Shown here piece by piece: positions 1 through 9,503 of a DNA stretch of 42,047 nt (position 1 is the first letter of the stretch; every line of letters starts with the position of its first letter). The DNA lies in contig JAIRQQ010000105.1 in NCBI GenBank assembly GCA_031256395.1, positions 1-42,047 of the forward strand, read 5' to 3'. The notes below the pieces were generated by a model. The model saw only the letters and a list, made by a program, of their open reading frames with translations. It searched no databases and was not told where the DNA came from. The position numbers and the translations under genes were made by a program. This DNA comes from Nitrososphaerota archaeon. GTDB taxonomy: Archaea; Thermoproteota; Bathyarchaeia; Bathyarchaeales; Bathycorpusculaceae.

Positions 1-179
1 GAAGGATACTTTTGGGAAATACGGGAAATACTGACTGCGATATACTAGATGTGATAAAACACTGCCGTTTAGTCTCACTGTAAGAAAAAATTCACACTAC
101 TATGAGCGCTGTAGTGTTATGTGCCAAATTTTATTCTTGTTTGCGATTTGTTTATGTTTCACTCCCAGCCAATAATTTA

Positions 180-222
180 CTATCTATATCTACCTATCCA
201 TCTACCTATCTGTATACCTACA
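180..222. repeat. CTAT/CTAC-rich degenerate simple repeat upstream of hypE
   Basis: ctatctatatctacctatccatctacctatctgtatacctac. Confidence 0.6.
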
Positions 223-235
223 GAGGTGCCAATAG

Positions 236-1300
236 ATGACAGCACAAGACGAGAAAATTACCCTGATGCACGGTGCAGGCGGTACCGTCATGCATGAGCT
301 TGTCAAAAACTATATCGTTAAAACCTTTCACGGTATAGGCACTGCAGAGGTTTCCCTTGAAGCCATGGATGATGCTGCTGTTGTTGGTGATATCGTCTTT
401 AAAAGTGACTCCCATGCAGTAAAACCCATATTTTTCCCCGGCGGTAACATCGGACACATCGCCATCTCGGGCACTGTCAATGACATAAGTTGCCTTGGCG
501 CCCAACCAATGGCTTTAGCCTGCGGTTTAATCCTAGAAGAAGGGTTGTTACTATCGGATTTGGAGCTGGTTTTAAGCAGTATGCAGGAAGCCTGCACCCA
601 AGCTGAGGTAGGAATCGTTACAGGTGATACCAAAGTTGTCGAGAAAGGCACCTTGGGCGGATTAGTTATGAACGTTTCTGGTATCGGTAAACGCACCCAA
701 GCCCTAGACCACAACCTCGAGATCGTTCGCCAAACACGCGAATTCAACGCTCGCTGGACTTTGGATTCCAACTTGGCCAAGGGTGATAAAATAATTCTGA
801 CCGGCACTATTGGTGATCATGGTTTAGCTGTGCTCTCCGCCCAGCAGGGCTTAAAGTTTGGAAGCGACATAAAATCTGATGTCCAACCCCTTAACCGCTT
901 AGTACAGACATTACTGGGCAAGGTCGGCGGCATTGTGGCTATCAAAGATCCCACCCGTGGCGGCTTGGCTGATGCTCTAAACGAATGGTCTGAGAAATCC
1001 AAAACCGGCATTCTGTTAGAGGAAGACAAAATTCCCATCCGACAAGACGTACAAACTGCTTGTGAGATGTTGGGTTTGGATCCTCTTGAAATCGGTAACG
1101 AAGGTAAACTCATCCTCGGTGTCACCCCCCAAAAAGCACAGGAAACCCTCGAGTTTCTACAAAAGACTCCTCAGGGAAAGGATGCCCAAATAATTGGCGA
1201 AGCCACCCAACAGTTCCGCGGCGTAGCGATGCAAACACTCATTGGCGGCAAACGAATAGTCGCACGCCCAATCGGTGATCCCATCCCCCGAATCTGCTAA
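236..1300 (+). CDS. hypE: Hydrogenase expression/formation protein HypE
   Basis: AIR-synthase-like protein 'LMHGAGGTVMHELV...DDAAVV...DPTRGGLADALNE' ending in the HypE C-terminal 'PRIC' motif. Confidence 0.95.
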   Translation: MTAQDEKITLMHGAGGTVMHELVKNYIVKTFHGIGTAEVSLEAMDDAAVVGDIVFKSDSHAVKPIFFPGGNIGHIAISGTVNDISCLGAQPMALACGLILEEGLLLSDLELVLSSMQEACTQAEVGIVTGDTKVVEKGTLGGLVMNVSGIGKRTQALDHNLEIVRQTREFNARWTLDSNLAKGDKIILTGTIGDHGLAVLSAQQGLKFGSDIKSDVQPLNRLVQTLLGKVGGIVAIKDPTRGGLADALNEWSEKSKTGILLEEDKIPIRQDVQTACEMLGLDPLEIGNEGKLILGVTPQKAQETLEFLQKTPQGKDAQIIGEATQQFRGVAMQTLIGGKRIVARPIGDPIPRIC

Positions 1301-1508
1301 TCTTGCAGGTAACGAACTGCAAATAAACTAACCCTTAGTGATCGTTTGTTTCACATTTTGTATAGTATCTCTTATAAAATCATAAATATAAACCTCGGTG
1401 TGTTTGATACACAAATAAGCTTGATAAGCTTAAGCTTTGGAAACGCAAACTATCCGTTAATTTAAGTCATAGGTAAGGATGCGTAAATAGAAAACAAACG
1501 CGCTTTAC

Positions 1509-2102
1509 CTATTCATCTAGAAACGGTTTTATAATTTTAAACACCTTTCCGCTATGAATCACATAGCTCGTATGGCTTTCTCCATTTAAAATTTTAAGTC
1601 TGCTATTGGGTATATTCTTTGCAATGTTTCTTGTATGTTTCTCCTTTAAAAAATCCTTACTGCCCGCTAATACAAGAGTTGATGTAACAATTGTATTTAG
1701 TTCTGCATCTGTAATGTTTGGTTGCGTTAGCATCAATTTATATTTTCGATTCCTCGTAAAAAAGTACCTAACTCTTAATAAAAAGAGTAGATGCCCCTTA
1801 ATTCCACTAGGATTCGTATTTGCTCCGCTGATAATAAGTTTAGAAAGCATCGTTGGATATTTAATTGCCAATAAAAGCCCAATAATTCCGCCATCACTAA
1901 ATCCATACAACACAGGTTTTTGAATACCTAACCCCTGAATAAACCCGGCAATATCTTCCATCATAGAACTATAATCAAGACTCTTAACCCTGCTGCTTTT
2001 TCCATGATCACGGCTGTCAATGGCATACACAGTATATTTTTGAGAAAGTTGCGGTATCAACACATCAAAAATAGAGTGATCTTCTCCATTTCCATGCAAC
2101 AA
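1509..2102 (-). CDS. Alpha/beta hydrolase family protein; possible start-less pseudogene
   Basis: HGNGEDHSIF...YGFSDGGIIG nucleophile elbow and C-terminal GESH; the same frame continues upstream as GYFSVNGLELYYEKTGQGEPIVL but has no ATG/GTG before the stop. Confidence 0.7.
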   Translation of the reverse strand: MLHGNGEDHSIFDVLIPQLSQKYTVYAIDSRDHGKSSRVKSLDYSSMMEDIAGFIQGLGIQKPVLYGFSDGGIIGLLLAIKYPTMLSKLIISGANTNPSGIKGHLLFLLRVRYFFTRNRKYKLMLTQPNITDAELNTIVTSTLVLAGSKDFLKEKHTRNIAKNIPNSRLKILNGESHTSYVIHSGKVFKIIKPFLDE

Positions 2103-2290
2103 AACAATAGGTTCGCCCTGTCCAGTTTTTTCATAATATAACTCTAACCCATTAACACTAAAATACCCTATACAGATTCCTACCTGATTTTAACTATGGC
2201 GAAATTGTCTTCGCTACTATATATCGCACTATGGACTATGTATAATATCTTTTCCCGAAATTACTTCTACTCTTTTAACGATATGATTGT

Positions 2291-2514
2291 ATGGCTAAGT
2301 TAAGGGCTGAGCAAGCTTCTTTGGTGGTTGTCAATAGGTACCTGTTGGAGAGGGGGATTAACACGGAATGCTGTAAAAATGCAAAGTAGTTAATTTAGTG
2401 GTTGATTCACTTGGCTCTTGAGATGGTGAGCGATTAGAAGAAATTAAGAATATAACTGATGAATACACTACCTGTGTAAATTTAATTGGAGGGGGAATAG
2501 TTTGGAACAAATAG
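2291..2514 (+). pseudogene. Possible gene remnant: two short peptides interrupted by stops
   Basis: MAKLRAEQASLVVVNRYLLERGINTECCKNAK* (2291-2389), then VVDSLGS*DGERLEEIKNITDEYTTCVNLIGGGIVWNK* (2398-2514). Confidence 0.3.
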
Positions 2515-2678
2515 ACGATTTAGAACGGAAAGCCCGTGTGGAACGAAACTATCGTATCGATATAGGCGCCTATGGTAGCATCTGTATCGAAGCACCCACA
2601 AAAGAAGAGTGTCTAGAGCTCTTCAAAGAAGTTACTAGCACCAAGCGTGAATCAAAAATCAGCGAAGCCATACGATAA
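2502..2678 (+). CDS. Small 58-aa protein (below the ORF-track cutoff)
   Basis: TTG start preceded by GGAGGGGG; translates to LEQIDDLERKARVERNYRIDIGAYGSICIEAPTKEECLELFKEVTSTKRESKISEAIR*. Confidence 0.5.
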   Translation: MEQIDDLERKARVERNYRIDIGAYGSICIEAPTKEECLELFKEVTSTKRESKISEAIR

Positions 2679-2701
2679 TTGCTTGTTTTAGGTATTTTAT
2701 G

Positions 2702-2731
2702 CTCTAAGCGCCTTTTTGGTGCTCTTTAGAG
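2702..2731. other. Stem-loop just downstream of the 58-aa ORF
   Basis: CTCTAA-GCGCC-TTTTT-GGTGC-tct-TTAGAG pairs as a bulged hairpin. Confidence 0.5.
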
Positions 2732-2898
2732 TAACAACGCATATTTATCTGTCATAACCACCGTTTTTGAGTGGTGAAAATTTTGCATCATTCTAAGAAA
2801 TTTTTGGCGTTGGCGTTTTTTGGCGCTGTACTAACCACTGCTAGCTTAGCTCTTTGTATGAAATCAAAAAAAGCCGAAAGAGATTGCGGTTGCCGGCA

Positions 2899-2919
2899 CT
2901 AACTAACTAACTAACTAAC
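2899..2919. repeat. (CTAA)5 microsatellite
   Basis: ctaactaactaactaactaac. Confidence 0.9.
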
Positions 2920-2997
2920 CTTTAGTCTCATTGTGGCGATGAAAACTCTTGTAGTGGGCACCCTGCATTAGCGGGTTGCTTATAGTCTCTTTTTTTG

Positions 2998-4116
2998 TTA
3001 CGCTTTGTCGGTGGTGTTTGTTTCAGCGTTTTTTGCCCAAACTCGGCAGGTGCCTTCATTGCTTACCATACAGGCGCCGATTGGTTTTGTTGGGGTGCAG
3101 GTTTTGAGAAATAGCGGGCATTGATTGGGTTTGATTTTTCCGACTATGATTTGGTGGCATTGGCATCCTTGGGGAGTGTCTTTGCTTTGGATGGGTTTGA
3201 GATGATATTTTTTGCGGGCGTCGTATTGGACGAGGTGGTCTTTGAGTTGTAGCGCCGAGTTGTCAAGTGGTCCTATGCCTCGCCAGTTGCCTGTTGTTGT
3301 GGTGAAGGCTTGGTGGATGGCTTTGAGTGCTTTTTTGTTGCCTTCTGGTTTAACTACACGGGTGTATTCGTTTTCTAGGTGGGCTTTGTTTGTACTGTGT
3401 TGTTTTAGAAGCATATAGAGTGCCATAAGGACATCGTTTGGTTCAAAGCCTGCCACTACAGTGGGCATTCGGTAAACTTTGGTGAAGAGTTCATAGGGTT
3501 TTAATCCGATTATGGCGCTTACATGGCCGGGTGCGATGAATCCATCGATTTGGAGGTCTTCTATGCCTAGGAGCATCTCCATTGCTGGTGGAATTAGGCG
3601 GTGGGAGACCAGAAAGCTAAAGTTTTTGGGTAATTCGCTTAGGGCTTCGGTTGCGGTAATGGGTGCGGTGGTTTCAAAGCCCACGGCTGAGAATACAAAT
3701 TCTTTTTGGGGTTCTTTTTTTGCCATCTCGATGGCATCTGAGACTGCATAGACTATGCGTATGTCTGCTCCGGTGGCTTTTGTTTCTATGAGGGTGGTTT
3801 GGCTTCCGGGGACGCGTAGTACATCTCCAAAGCAGGTGATGACTTTGCCTTCTTTGGCTAGCTCTATGGTGTGGTCAATTTCGGAGGCGGGTACAATGCA
3901 TACGGGGCATCCTGGTCCTGAGATAACTTCTATGTTTGGGGGTAGTAGGCTGCGTAGTCCATAGTGGGTTATGGTCCATTCATGGGTTCCACAGACATGG
4001 CAGATCTTAATTGGGCCTGCTTTAGTTGTTGTGAGGTTGTGGATTTTTTGAATTATATTTTGTGTTGTTTTTGGGTCTCTAAACTGCCCTGTCTCTACCA
4101 TTTGGGTTCCTCTCAT
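2998..4116 (-). CDS. hypD: Hydrogenase maturation protein HypD
   Basis: ICHVCGTHEWTITHYGLRSLLP, GPGCPVCIVP, GFETTAPITA, FIAPGHVSAI motifs and Cys-rich C-terminus; ATGA overlap with hypC. Confidence 0.97.
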   Translation of the reverse strand: MRGTQMVETGQFRDPKTTQNIIQKIHNLTTTKAGPIKICHVCGTHEWTITHYGLRSLLPPNIEVISGPGCPVCIVPASEIDHTIELAKEGKVITCFGDVLRVPGSQTTLIETKATGADIRIVYAVSDAIEMAKKEPQKEFVFSAVGFETTAPITATEALSELPKNFSFLVSHRLIPPAMEMLLGIEDLQIDGFIAPGHVSAIIGLKPYELFTKVYRMPTVVAGFEPNDVLMALYMLLKQHSTNKAHLENEYTRVVKPEGNKKALKAIHQAFTTTTGNWRGIGPLDNSALQLKDHLVQYDARKKYHLKPIQSKDTPQGCQCHQIIVGKIKPNQCPLFLKTCTPTKPIGACMVSNEGTCRVWAKNAETNTTDKA

Positions 4117-4337
4117 TCTCCGGCTGAGGCTAAAACCTCTTTCCAGAGGTTTAGGGTTTCTAGGGCATCTTTTTCTTCCAGTACTTCGATGGCATAACCT
4201 GCATGAACCAACACATAATCTCCCAGATTAGCCTCCACAAGTGAGACGTTTATGTCGCGAAGTACGTTTTGTCCAAAGTCTACTTGGGCTTTTTCGCCTT
4301 GGAGAGAAATAATTTTTGCGGGAATGGCAAGACACAT
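4113..4337 (-). CDS. hypC: Hydrogenase maturation chaperone HypC
   Basis: MCLAIPAKI N-terminus and YVLVHAGYAIEVL; start placed at MCLAIP inside the longer ORF 4113-4355. Confidence 0.95.
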   Translation of the reverse strand: MCLAIPAKIISLQGEKAQVDFGQNVLRDINVSLVEANLGDYVLVHAGYAIEVLEEKDALETLNLWKEVLASAGE

Positions 4338-4390
4338 AAACAAACACCAAATCAAACTGGTTTGGCGCGATAAAAACAGATTGGTCTAAA

Positions 4391-6676
4391 CTATGAAAAT
4401 GCCGCCGCAATCACCTGACCCAACGAGATCCCCCCATCACCCGCTGGAACTGTTTTGTGCACATAGAAATCTAACCCTGCCGCCTCAACTCCTTGGCGCA
4501 TATACCCCGCCAACAGCTGATTACACGCTGCACCCCCGGTCAACCCCACATTTCTTGTTTTTTGTGCCTCCGCGGCTTGGATAGCTAACTCGGCTAATCC
4601 TCTACCCAGATAAGCATGAACTGAGTGGGCCAAATTCTCAACTAATATCCCCCTGCCCACCCCCTCATAAACCGCTTCAATTAGCTGAGTAGTATCCAAA
4701 ACTCCCTTGTGCACAACAGGCTCTAAGTTCAAAACATCTCTACCCAACAGCGCTGCGGATTCCAACTTGAGAGCCGGCTCACCCTCATAGCTACGCTTAA
4801 AACAAATCCCCAAAACAGCTGCCGCCGCATCTAACACCCGCCCACAACTGGTTGTCTCAACAAACCCCCTGCCCACAGCAGTTAGTTGATCGGCTATGAG
4901 GGTTGCCTCCACTTCTCCATGCGGCAGATGCACACTATTTTTGATAAGCCACGCCTCCACATCCACCCCTGCCTTACCAAGTATACCTGCGGCCATACGC
5001 AGCGGATAGCAACTAGCCAAATCTCCCCCTAAAAGCGGTTGCGCCTCCAAATGCGCCGGCCGACTAAACCCCGATAAACCATAAACCGTATGCAAAATCT
5101 CCCCACCCCACGCCTCCCCCCCTAAACCATACCCATACCCATCACACACCGCCGCCACTAAACTATCCAACCCCTGCTCAGCCATCAACGCTGAGGCATG
5201 CGCATAATGATGCTGCACCAAAACCAACGCCAACCCCCTCTCCTTAGCCATCTCCTTAGCTATCTGAGTAGTTGTAAATTTAGGATGCAAATCACAAGCA
5301 ACCACCTCAGCTTGAGTATTTGTAAGATACTGCAGATGACTGAAGGCTTCTTGAAGAAAGCTCTGAGTCTCTATGCTCTCCACATCCCCTATGTGCTGGC
5401 TGATAAAGGCTCTATTCTCATTTAGCACACAAACCGTATTGTTGAGCTCACCCCCCAAACCAACCACACAACGCCTAGCCTTGTGCTTGAGACCAATCGG
5501 CTCAGGAGCATACCCCCGGCTCCGACGCAAAAACACCGGATAGCTACTATTATGAACCCGTACCACACTATCATCACAGCGATGCGCAATTCTTCGATTA
5601 TGAACCAAAAAATAATCCACCGTCTCCCCCAAAACTTTGAGGGCCTCCGCGTTATCTTTTACAATGGGCTGATTGGCTGGATTTGCACTGGTCATAACAA
5701 ACGCGTCATCTTCCACCTGATCAAAGAGCATATAGTGCAGAGCAGTGTAGGGCAACATAACCCCAATATTGTGCAGATTGGGTGCAACCAAACCCGAAAA
5801 ATCATATGTTTTCTTTTTAGAGAGCAAAACTATGGGCCGCTGAGGCGAAACAAGCAGCTGCTGCTCCCCAACATCCATCTCACAAATCCTCTCAGCGGCC
5901 TCTAAACTCTTAGCCATAACCGCAAACGGCTTTTCTTGGCGATGCTTGGTTTCTCTGAGTCTTAAAAGAGGCGCCTCCAGCTTTGTAGACGCCGCAATAT
6001 GAAACCCTCCATATCCCTTAATAGCCAAAATTTTACCTCTTGAGAGCAACTTGCCTGCTTCTCGAACCGGATCATCAACCTCCATAGGCTCACCTTTGTT
6101 GGTTGTAAGATAAACTTGCGGCCCACAAACAGCACACGCCATAGTCTGAGTATGAAACCGTCGATTCATTGGGGTTTTGTACTCTTCTCTACACGTGTTG
6201 CAGAGGGCAAACTCGTGCATAGCGGTGTTCTCCCGATCATAGGGGAGCCGATCAATTATGGTAAACCGCGGCCCACAATCCGTACAAGTTATAAAAAAAT
6301 ACTCATACCGCCGATCCACTGCATCACGAAGCTCCCCTAAACATTGATTACACACAGCGATATCAGCGGGAATAATTGAACCACTACTTTCACCCTCTTG
6401 TGCGCTCTCAAAAATACTAAAGCAACTGTACTGATTAACCCCTTCCAGTTCCATTTTTTTAATCTGCTCAATTCTTGCCCGCGGCGGCTTCTCCTTCACC
6501 AACACCGTCATAAACCGCTCAATACTTTGGGTGTTACCCTCAACTAGTATCTCAACTCCCGCATCACCTCTGTTACGAACATACCCAACTAAGCCCTGCT
6601 TAACCGCAGTACGATAAACAAAGGGACGAAAACCAACACCTTGAACAATACCTAATACGGTGAGTTTAACACGCAA
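4391..6676 (-). CDS. hypF: Carbamoyltransferase HypF
   Basis: Acylphosphatase N-terminus (GIVQGVGFRPFVYRTA), zinc fingers CNQCLGEL...CTDCGPRFTI, CNTC...CAVCGP, YrdC domain and C-terminal carbamoyltransferase. Confidence 0.96.
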   Translation of the reverse strand: MRVKLTVLGIVQGVGFRPFVYRTAVKQGLVGYVRNRGDAGVEILVEGNTQSIERFMTVLVKEKPPRARIEQIKKMELEGVNQYSCFSIFESAQEGESSGSIIPADIAVCNQCLGELRDAVDRRYEYFFITCTDCGPRFTIIDRLPYDRENTAMHEFALCNTCREEYKTPMNRRFHTQTMACAVCGPQVYLTTNKGEPMEVDDPVREAGKLLSRGKILAIKGYGGFHIAASTKLEAPLLRLRETKHRQEKPFAVMAKSLEAAERICEMDVGEQQLLVSPQRPIVLLSKKKTYDFSGLVAPNLHNIGVMLPYTALHYMLFDQVEDDAFVMTSANPANQPIVKDNAEALKVLGETVDYFLVHNRRIAHRCDDSVVRVHNSSYPVFLRRSRGYAPEPIGLKHKARRCVVGLGGELNNTVCVLNENRAFISQHIGDVESIETQSFLQEAFSHLQYLTNTQAEVVACDLHPKFTTTQIAKEMAKERGLALVLVQHHYAHASALMAEQGLDSLVAAVCDGYGYGLGGEAWGGEILHTVYGLSGFSRPAHLEAQPLLGGDLASCYPLRMAAGILGKAGVDVEAWLIKNSVHLPHGEVEATLIADQLTAVGRGFVETTSCGRVLDAAAAVLGICFKRSYEGEPALKLESAALLGRDVLNLEPVVHKGVLDTTQLIEAVYEGVGRGILVENLAHSVHAYLGRGLAELAIQAAEAQKTRNVGLTGGAACNQLLAGYMRQGVEAAGLDFYVHKTVPAGDGGISLGQVIAAAFS

Positions 6677-6808
6677 AGAGCAGGCCTATAATATTCAAAG
6701 TTCCCGTTTTCTCTTATGTATTTCGCAAAAACTCTGCGGCAAGTATCTGATGATAAACCGCTTTCTTTCTAATGCTTCTCTTGACGTATTATTCAATTAT
6801 TGTGTGGC

Positions 6809-7186
6809 CTAAGCTGGGATTTTTATCGATTCTTGAGTTGTTGTAGTTTTGGTGTGTTCTTTGGTAAGTTCTTGTTCCACAATTTTTTGTGTTTCTTGAT
6901 CAGCTAGTTCAAGGGTGAAGCTGTTTAGAGTCATGGCGGCTTTGTTTTCGCAGTTGTATTTGTACATATGGGCGTTGCCAATCGTACGTGTTTTTTTAAT
7001 TAATCCCACTTTTTCTAGTTTTTCGATAGCTATCGTTGCATGTCGGGGACTTACGTTGCTGTTTTCTGCAATGTCTTGTTTGTTGTAGTCCCAGTCGCGG
7101 AACACATGCATAAAGTCTAGTATGCGCGCGACTGCTGATTTGCCAAACAGCATTTCTAGCTGGCCGTGGTCATGCTGTTTTGTCAT
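6809..7186 (-). CDS. Winged-helix transcriptional regulator (ArsR/MarR-like)
   Basis: IAENSNVSPRHATIAIEKLEKVGLIKKTRTIGNAHMYKYN. Confidence 0.75.
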   Translation of the reverse strand: MTKQHDHGQLEMLFGKSAVARILDFMHVFRDWDYNKQDIAENSNVSPRHATIAIEKLEKVGLIKKTRTIGNAHMYKYNCENKAAMTLNSFTLELADQETQKIVEQELTKEHTKTTTTQESIKIPA

Positions 7187-7220
7187 TGTTTTTCACTGTT
7201 AGCCCTATTGTGGCCGGTAC

Positions 7221-7274
7221 TTATAAACATTACAATATGGTGCGATAAACGTTACCTTTGGGTAATGTTTGTAT
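7221..7274. promoter_or_regulatory. Inverted repeat in a divergent intergenic region; candidate operator
   Basis: AAACATTAC (7225-7233) and GTAATGTTT (7262-7270), plus a third similar half-site ATAAACGTTAC (7245-7255). Confidence 0.5.
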
Positions 7275-7311
7275 TTGGTTTGATGACAAGTAAGCTAAAA
7301 GGCACCCAAAC

Positions 7312-7554
7312 ATGGAAACAATCACAGGCAAACGCATTCTCCAAAGCCTCTATGAGAAGCAAATTATCGGCGCTAAGCACACAAGCACAGACAACGCAAC
7401 AAAATGCCTTCCCAAAAACATGCGTGGTGACGGCGAAAAAATTCTCAAACAACTTCGAAAACAGGGTTACATAAACTTTCATCCCACTAGCTATGGCATG
7501 GAAGTATCGCTCAACCCAACAAAAATAGTGGAAATCCGTAAAATCATAAGATGA
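7312..7554 (+). CDS. Small putative DNA-binding protein
   Basis: 80-aa basic ORF; ILKQLRKQGYINFHPTSYGMEVSLNP resembles a wing-type HTH C-terminus. Confidence 0.5.
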   Translation: METITGKRILQSLYEKQIIGAKHTSTDNATKCLPKNMRGDGEKILKQLRKQGYINFHPTSYGMEVSLNPTKIVEIRKIIR

Positions 7555-7667
7555 GATTTACCCTCCGATGAGGCGTTATTAATCATACATAACTAAGCCT
7601 TGTGTTGCGGCTGGTTTTTAAGCCGTGTCTGCAACAATAGTGCTATCTATCTCTCGTAAGGAACTGT

Positions 7668-7880
7668 ATGAAACTCTTAACGTTTATTGTTGTATTCATA
7701 TCGACCGTTTGTCTAGTTTTTGCAGGTATCCTTCTGTTTCCTGATATTTTGGGGCAGGCGGCAACTCAGAATAACGAAATCGTTTTCGGGCTCTTTTTGG
7801 GTCCCTTTTTTGTATTGTTTATTTTGGGCTGGTTAGGTGAAAAATTGTTGCTCAAACTCTCCCAAAAAAACCCTAACTAA
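7668..7880 (+). CDS. Small membrane protein with two predicted TM helices
   Basis: Two hydrophobic stretches in a 70-aa ORF. Confidence 0.5.
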   Translation: MKLLTFIVVFISTVCLVFAGILLFPDILGQAATQNNEIVFGLFLGPFFVLFILGWLGEKLLLKLSQKNPN

Positions 7881-7986
7881 CCTCCCTCTCAAATCCCTGA
7901 ATGTTTTTATGTTGTGCAGGGTCACTTTTGTTAGGTGTTGACCTCTGCAAAAATCACAGATATTTGAGCTACTTAACAAAAATCTA

Positions 7987-8382
7987 GTGTTCTTTTTGGC
8001 AACTGTAGAAGGAACCGAACCTCGAGTTCGAGGCATGATGTTATATAAAGCCGATGAATCCGGCATTATCTTCCATACCGGTCCCCAAAAAGAGGTATAT
8101 CATCAAATTATGAAAAACCCCCATGTGCAAATGTGCTTCTATGATGCAACGCAAAACATACAAATTCGCGTACGCGGCACCCTTGAAAAATTAGATGACA
8201 CAGCACTCAAAGATGAAATAACCCGCCATCCCACGCGTGTTTTTATGCAAAGCTGGAAAGCCAATTGCGCCACCCCGCAGGATTTCTATAACATGTTTTC
8301 TGTTTTCCGCCTAAAAAACGGTATAGCCAACATATGGACCTTCGCCGCCAATTTTGCACCCAAAGAAGACATTCAACTCTAA
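7987..8382 (+). CDS. Pyridoxamine 5'-phosphate oxidase-like (FMN-binding split barrel) protein
   Basis: FFLATVEGTEPRVRGMMLY...HPHVQMCFYD-like pattern; frame extends upstream (FELLNKNLV) without a canonical start. Confidence 0.75.
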   Translation: MFFLATVEGTEPRVRGMMLYKADESGIIFHTGPQKEVYHQIMKNPHVQMCFYDATQNIQIRVRGTLEKLDDTALKDEITRHPTRVFMQSWKANCATPQDFYNMFSVFRLKNGIANIWTFAANFAPKEDIQL

Positions 8383-8524
8383 TTCACCCTTTCCATTTGT
8401 TTATGCTTCTCTGAGTCCCAAGTGGTTGCTTGTCTCAAGATGGTTGTTCCCTCTGTTATAAAATCTGATACGCAAAGTGTTTGCCGAAAAAACCTTATTT
8501 ATGCAATAAATAGAGAAACTGGCT

Positions 8525-9454
8525 ATGAATCTGTTTGAATTACGCGATCGGGTACTAACGTTGCCAACGCTTGAAAAAAGCTTGTCTCTTTTAGAAAAGG
8601 AGATTTTGGAGGCAACAATCGCTGTTTCTCTTTTGCTTCGACGCTATGAACAAGACTGTCGGGATGTACAGCGTATACAAAAAAATTCCCTTTCGGCTTT
8701 CATGTTTAAAATATCCGGAAAATATGATGGTAAACTGGAAAAAGAGCAACGCAAGGAAATAGATGCCAAGCTTGCATATGACTGTGCCGTTACAAACCTT
8801 GCATGTCTTGAACAGGAAAAAAATGAACTAACTTTTCATATTTTAGCCCTGCAAGCTGACAAAGAAACCTACCAAACCGAACTGGCAAACAAGCGCGATA
8901 CTATCAGTAGCCAACAAACCGTACCAGAAGGTGCGCAATACGCAGAATTGGAAAATGAACGCACAGCTATAATTACCCAGATAACTGAGATTGAGCAGGC
9001 GATTAGTGCATTAGCTCATGCCAAAGCAACGGTAAAAACTATGCTCCAATCCCTCAAAAGCGCTCAGGATTGGGCAACATATGACGCATTCACACGGGGC
9101 GGCATCATCACCCATATGAAAAAATACTCCCACATTGATGAAGCGGAAAAAAATTATCACCTGCTCTCATCCCAATTACGCAATCTCCAATCTGAACTCA
9201 ACGATGTCGAGGGCTTGACCCTATCTGGATTCAACGAAATCTCATCCAGCCAACGCGCCATCGATTTTTGGTTCGATAACATCTTTACCGACTTATCCAT
9301 ACGCAACCAAGTCAAAGACAATGCAGAACAGATGAACCGCCTGCTAACTAACATGAACACAATCGAATCAACGCTTAACTCAAAATTAAACCAAAAATCC
9401 GAAGAACTACTAAAAAACAGACACCGCGAAGAAGAATTCCTCCTATCCATATAG
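8525..9454 (+). CDS. Coiled-coil hypothetical protein
   Basis: 309-aa ORF rich in Glu/Lys/Gln/Leu with heptad-like periodicity. Confidence 0.65.
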   Translation: MNLFELRDRVLTLPTLEKSLSLLEKEILEATIAVSLLLRRYEQDCRDVQRIQKNSLSAFMFKISGKYDGKLEKEQRKEIDAKLAYDCAVTNLACLEQEKNELTFHILALQADKETYQTELANKRDTISSQQTVPEGAQYAELENERTAIITQITEIEQAISALAHAKATVKTMLQSLKSAQDWATYDAFTRGGIITHMKKYSHIDEAEKNYHLLSSQLRNLQSELNDVEGLTLSGFNEISSSQRAIDFWFDNIFTDLSIRNQVKDNAEQMNRLLTNMNTIESTLNSKLNQKSEELLKNRHREEEFLLSI

Positions 9455-9503
9455 CGATAAACAAAACGAAATAGCCCAGAAATTACAATACGGTTGTTGT
9501 TTT

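Noticed and set aside
328-807. 159-aa antisense ORF inside hypE
   Set aside because: Shadow of a strongly supported coding frame; composition (Ser/Pro-rich) is typical of antisense translation.
2899-2919. (CTAA)5 as a CRISPR or telomere-like array
   Set aside because: Only five 4-bp units without spacers; a simple microsatellite.
5483-5905. 140-aa ORF on + strand within hypF
   Set aside because: Antisense to a conserved HypF frame.
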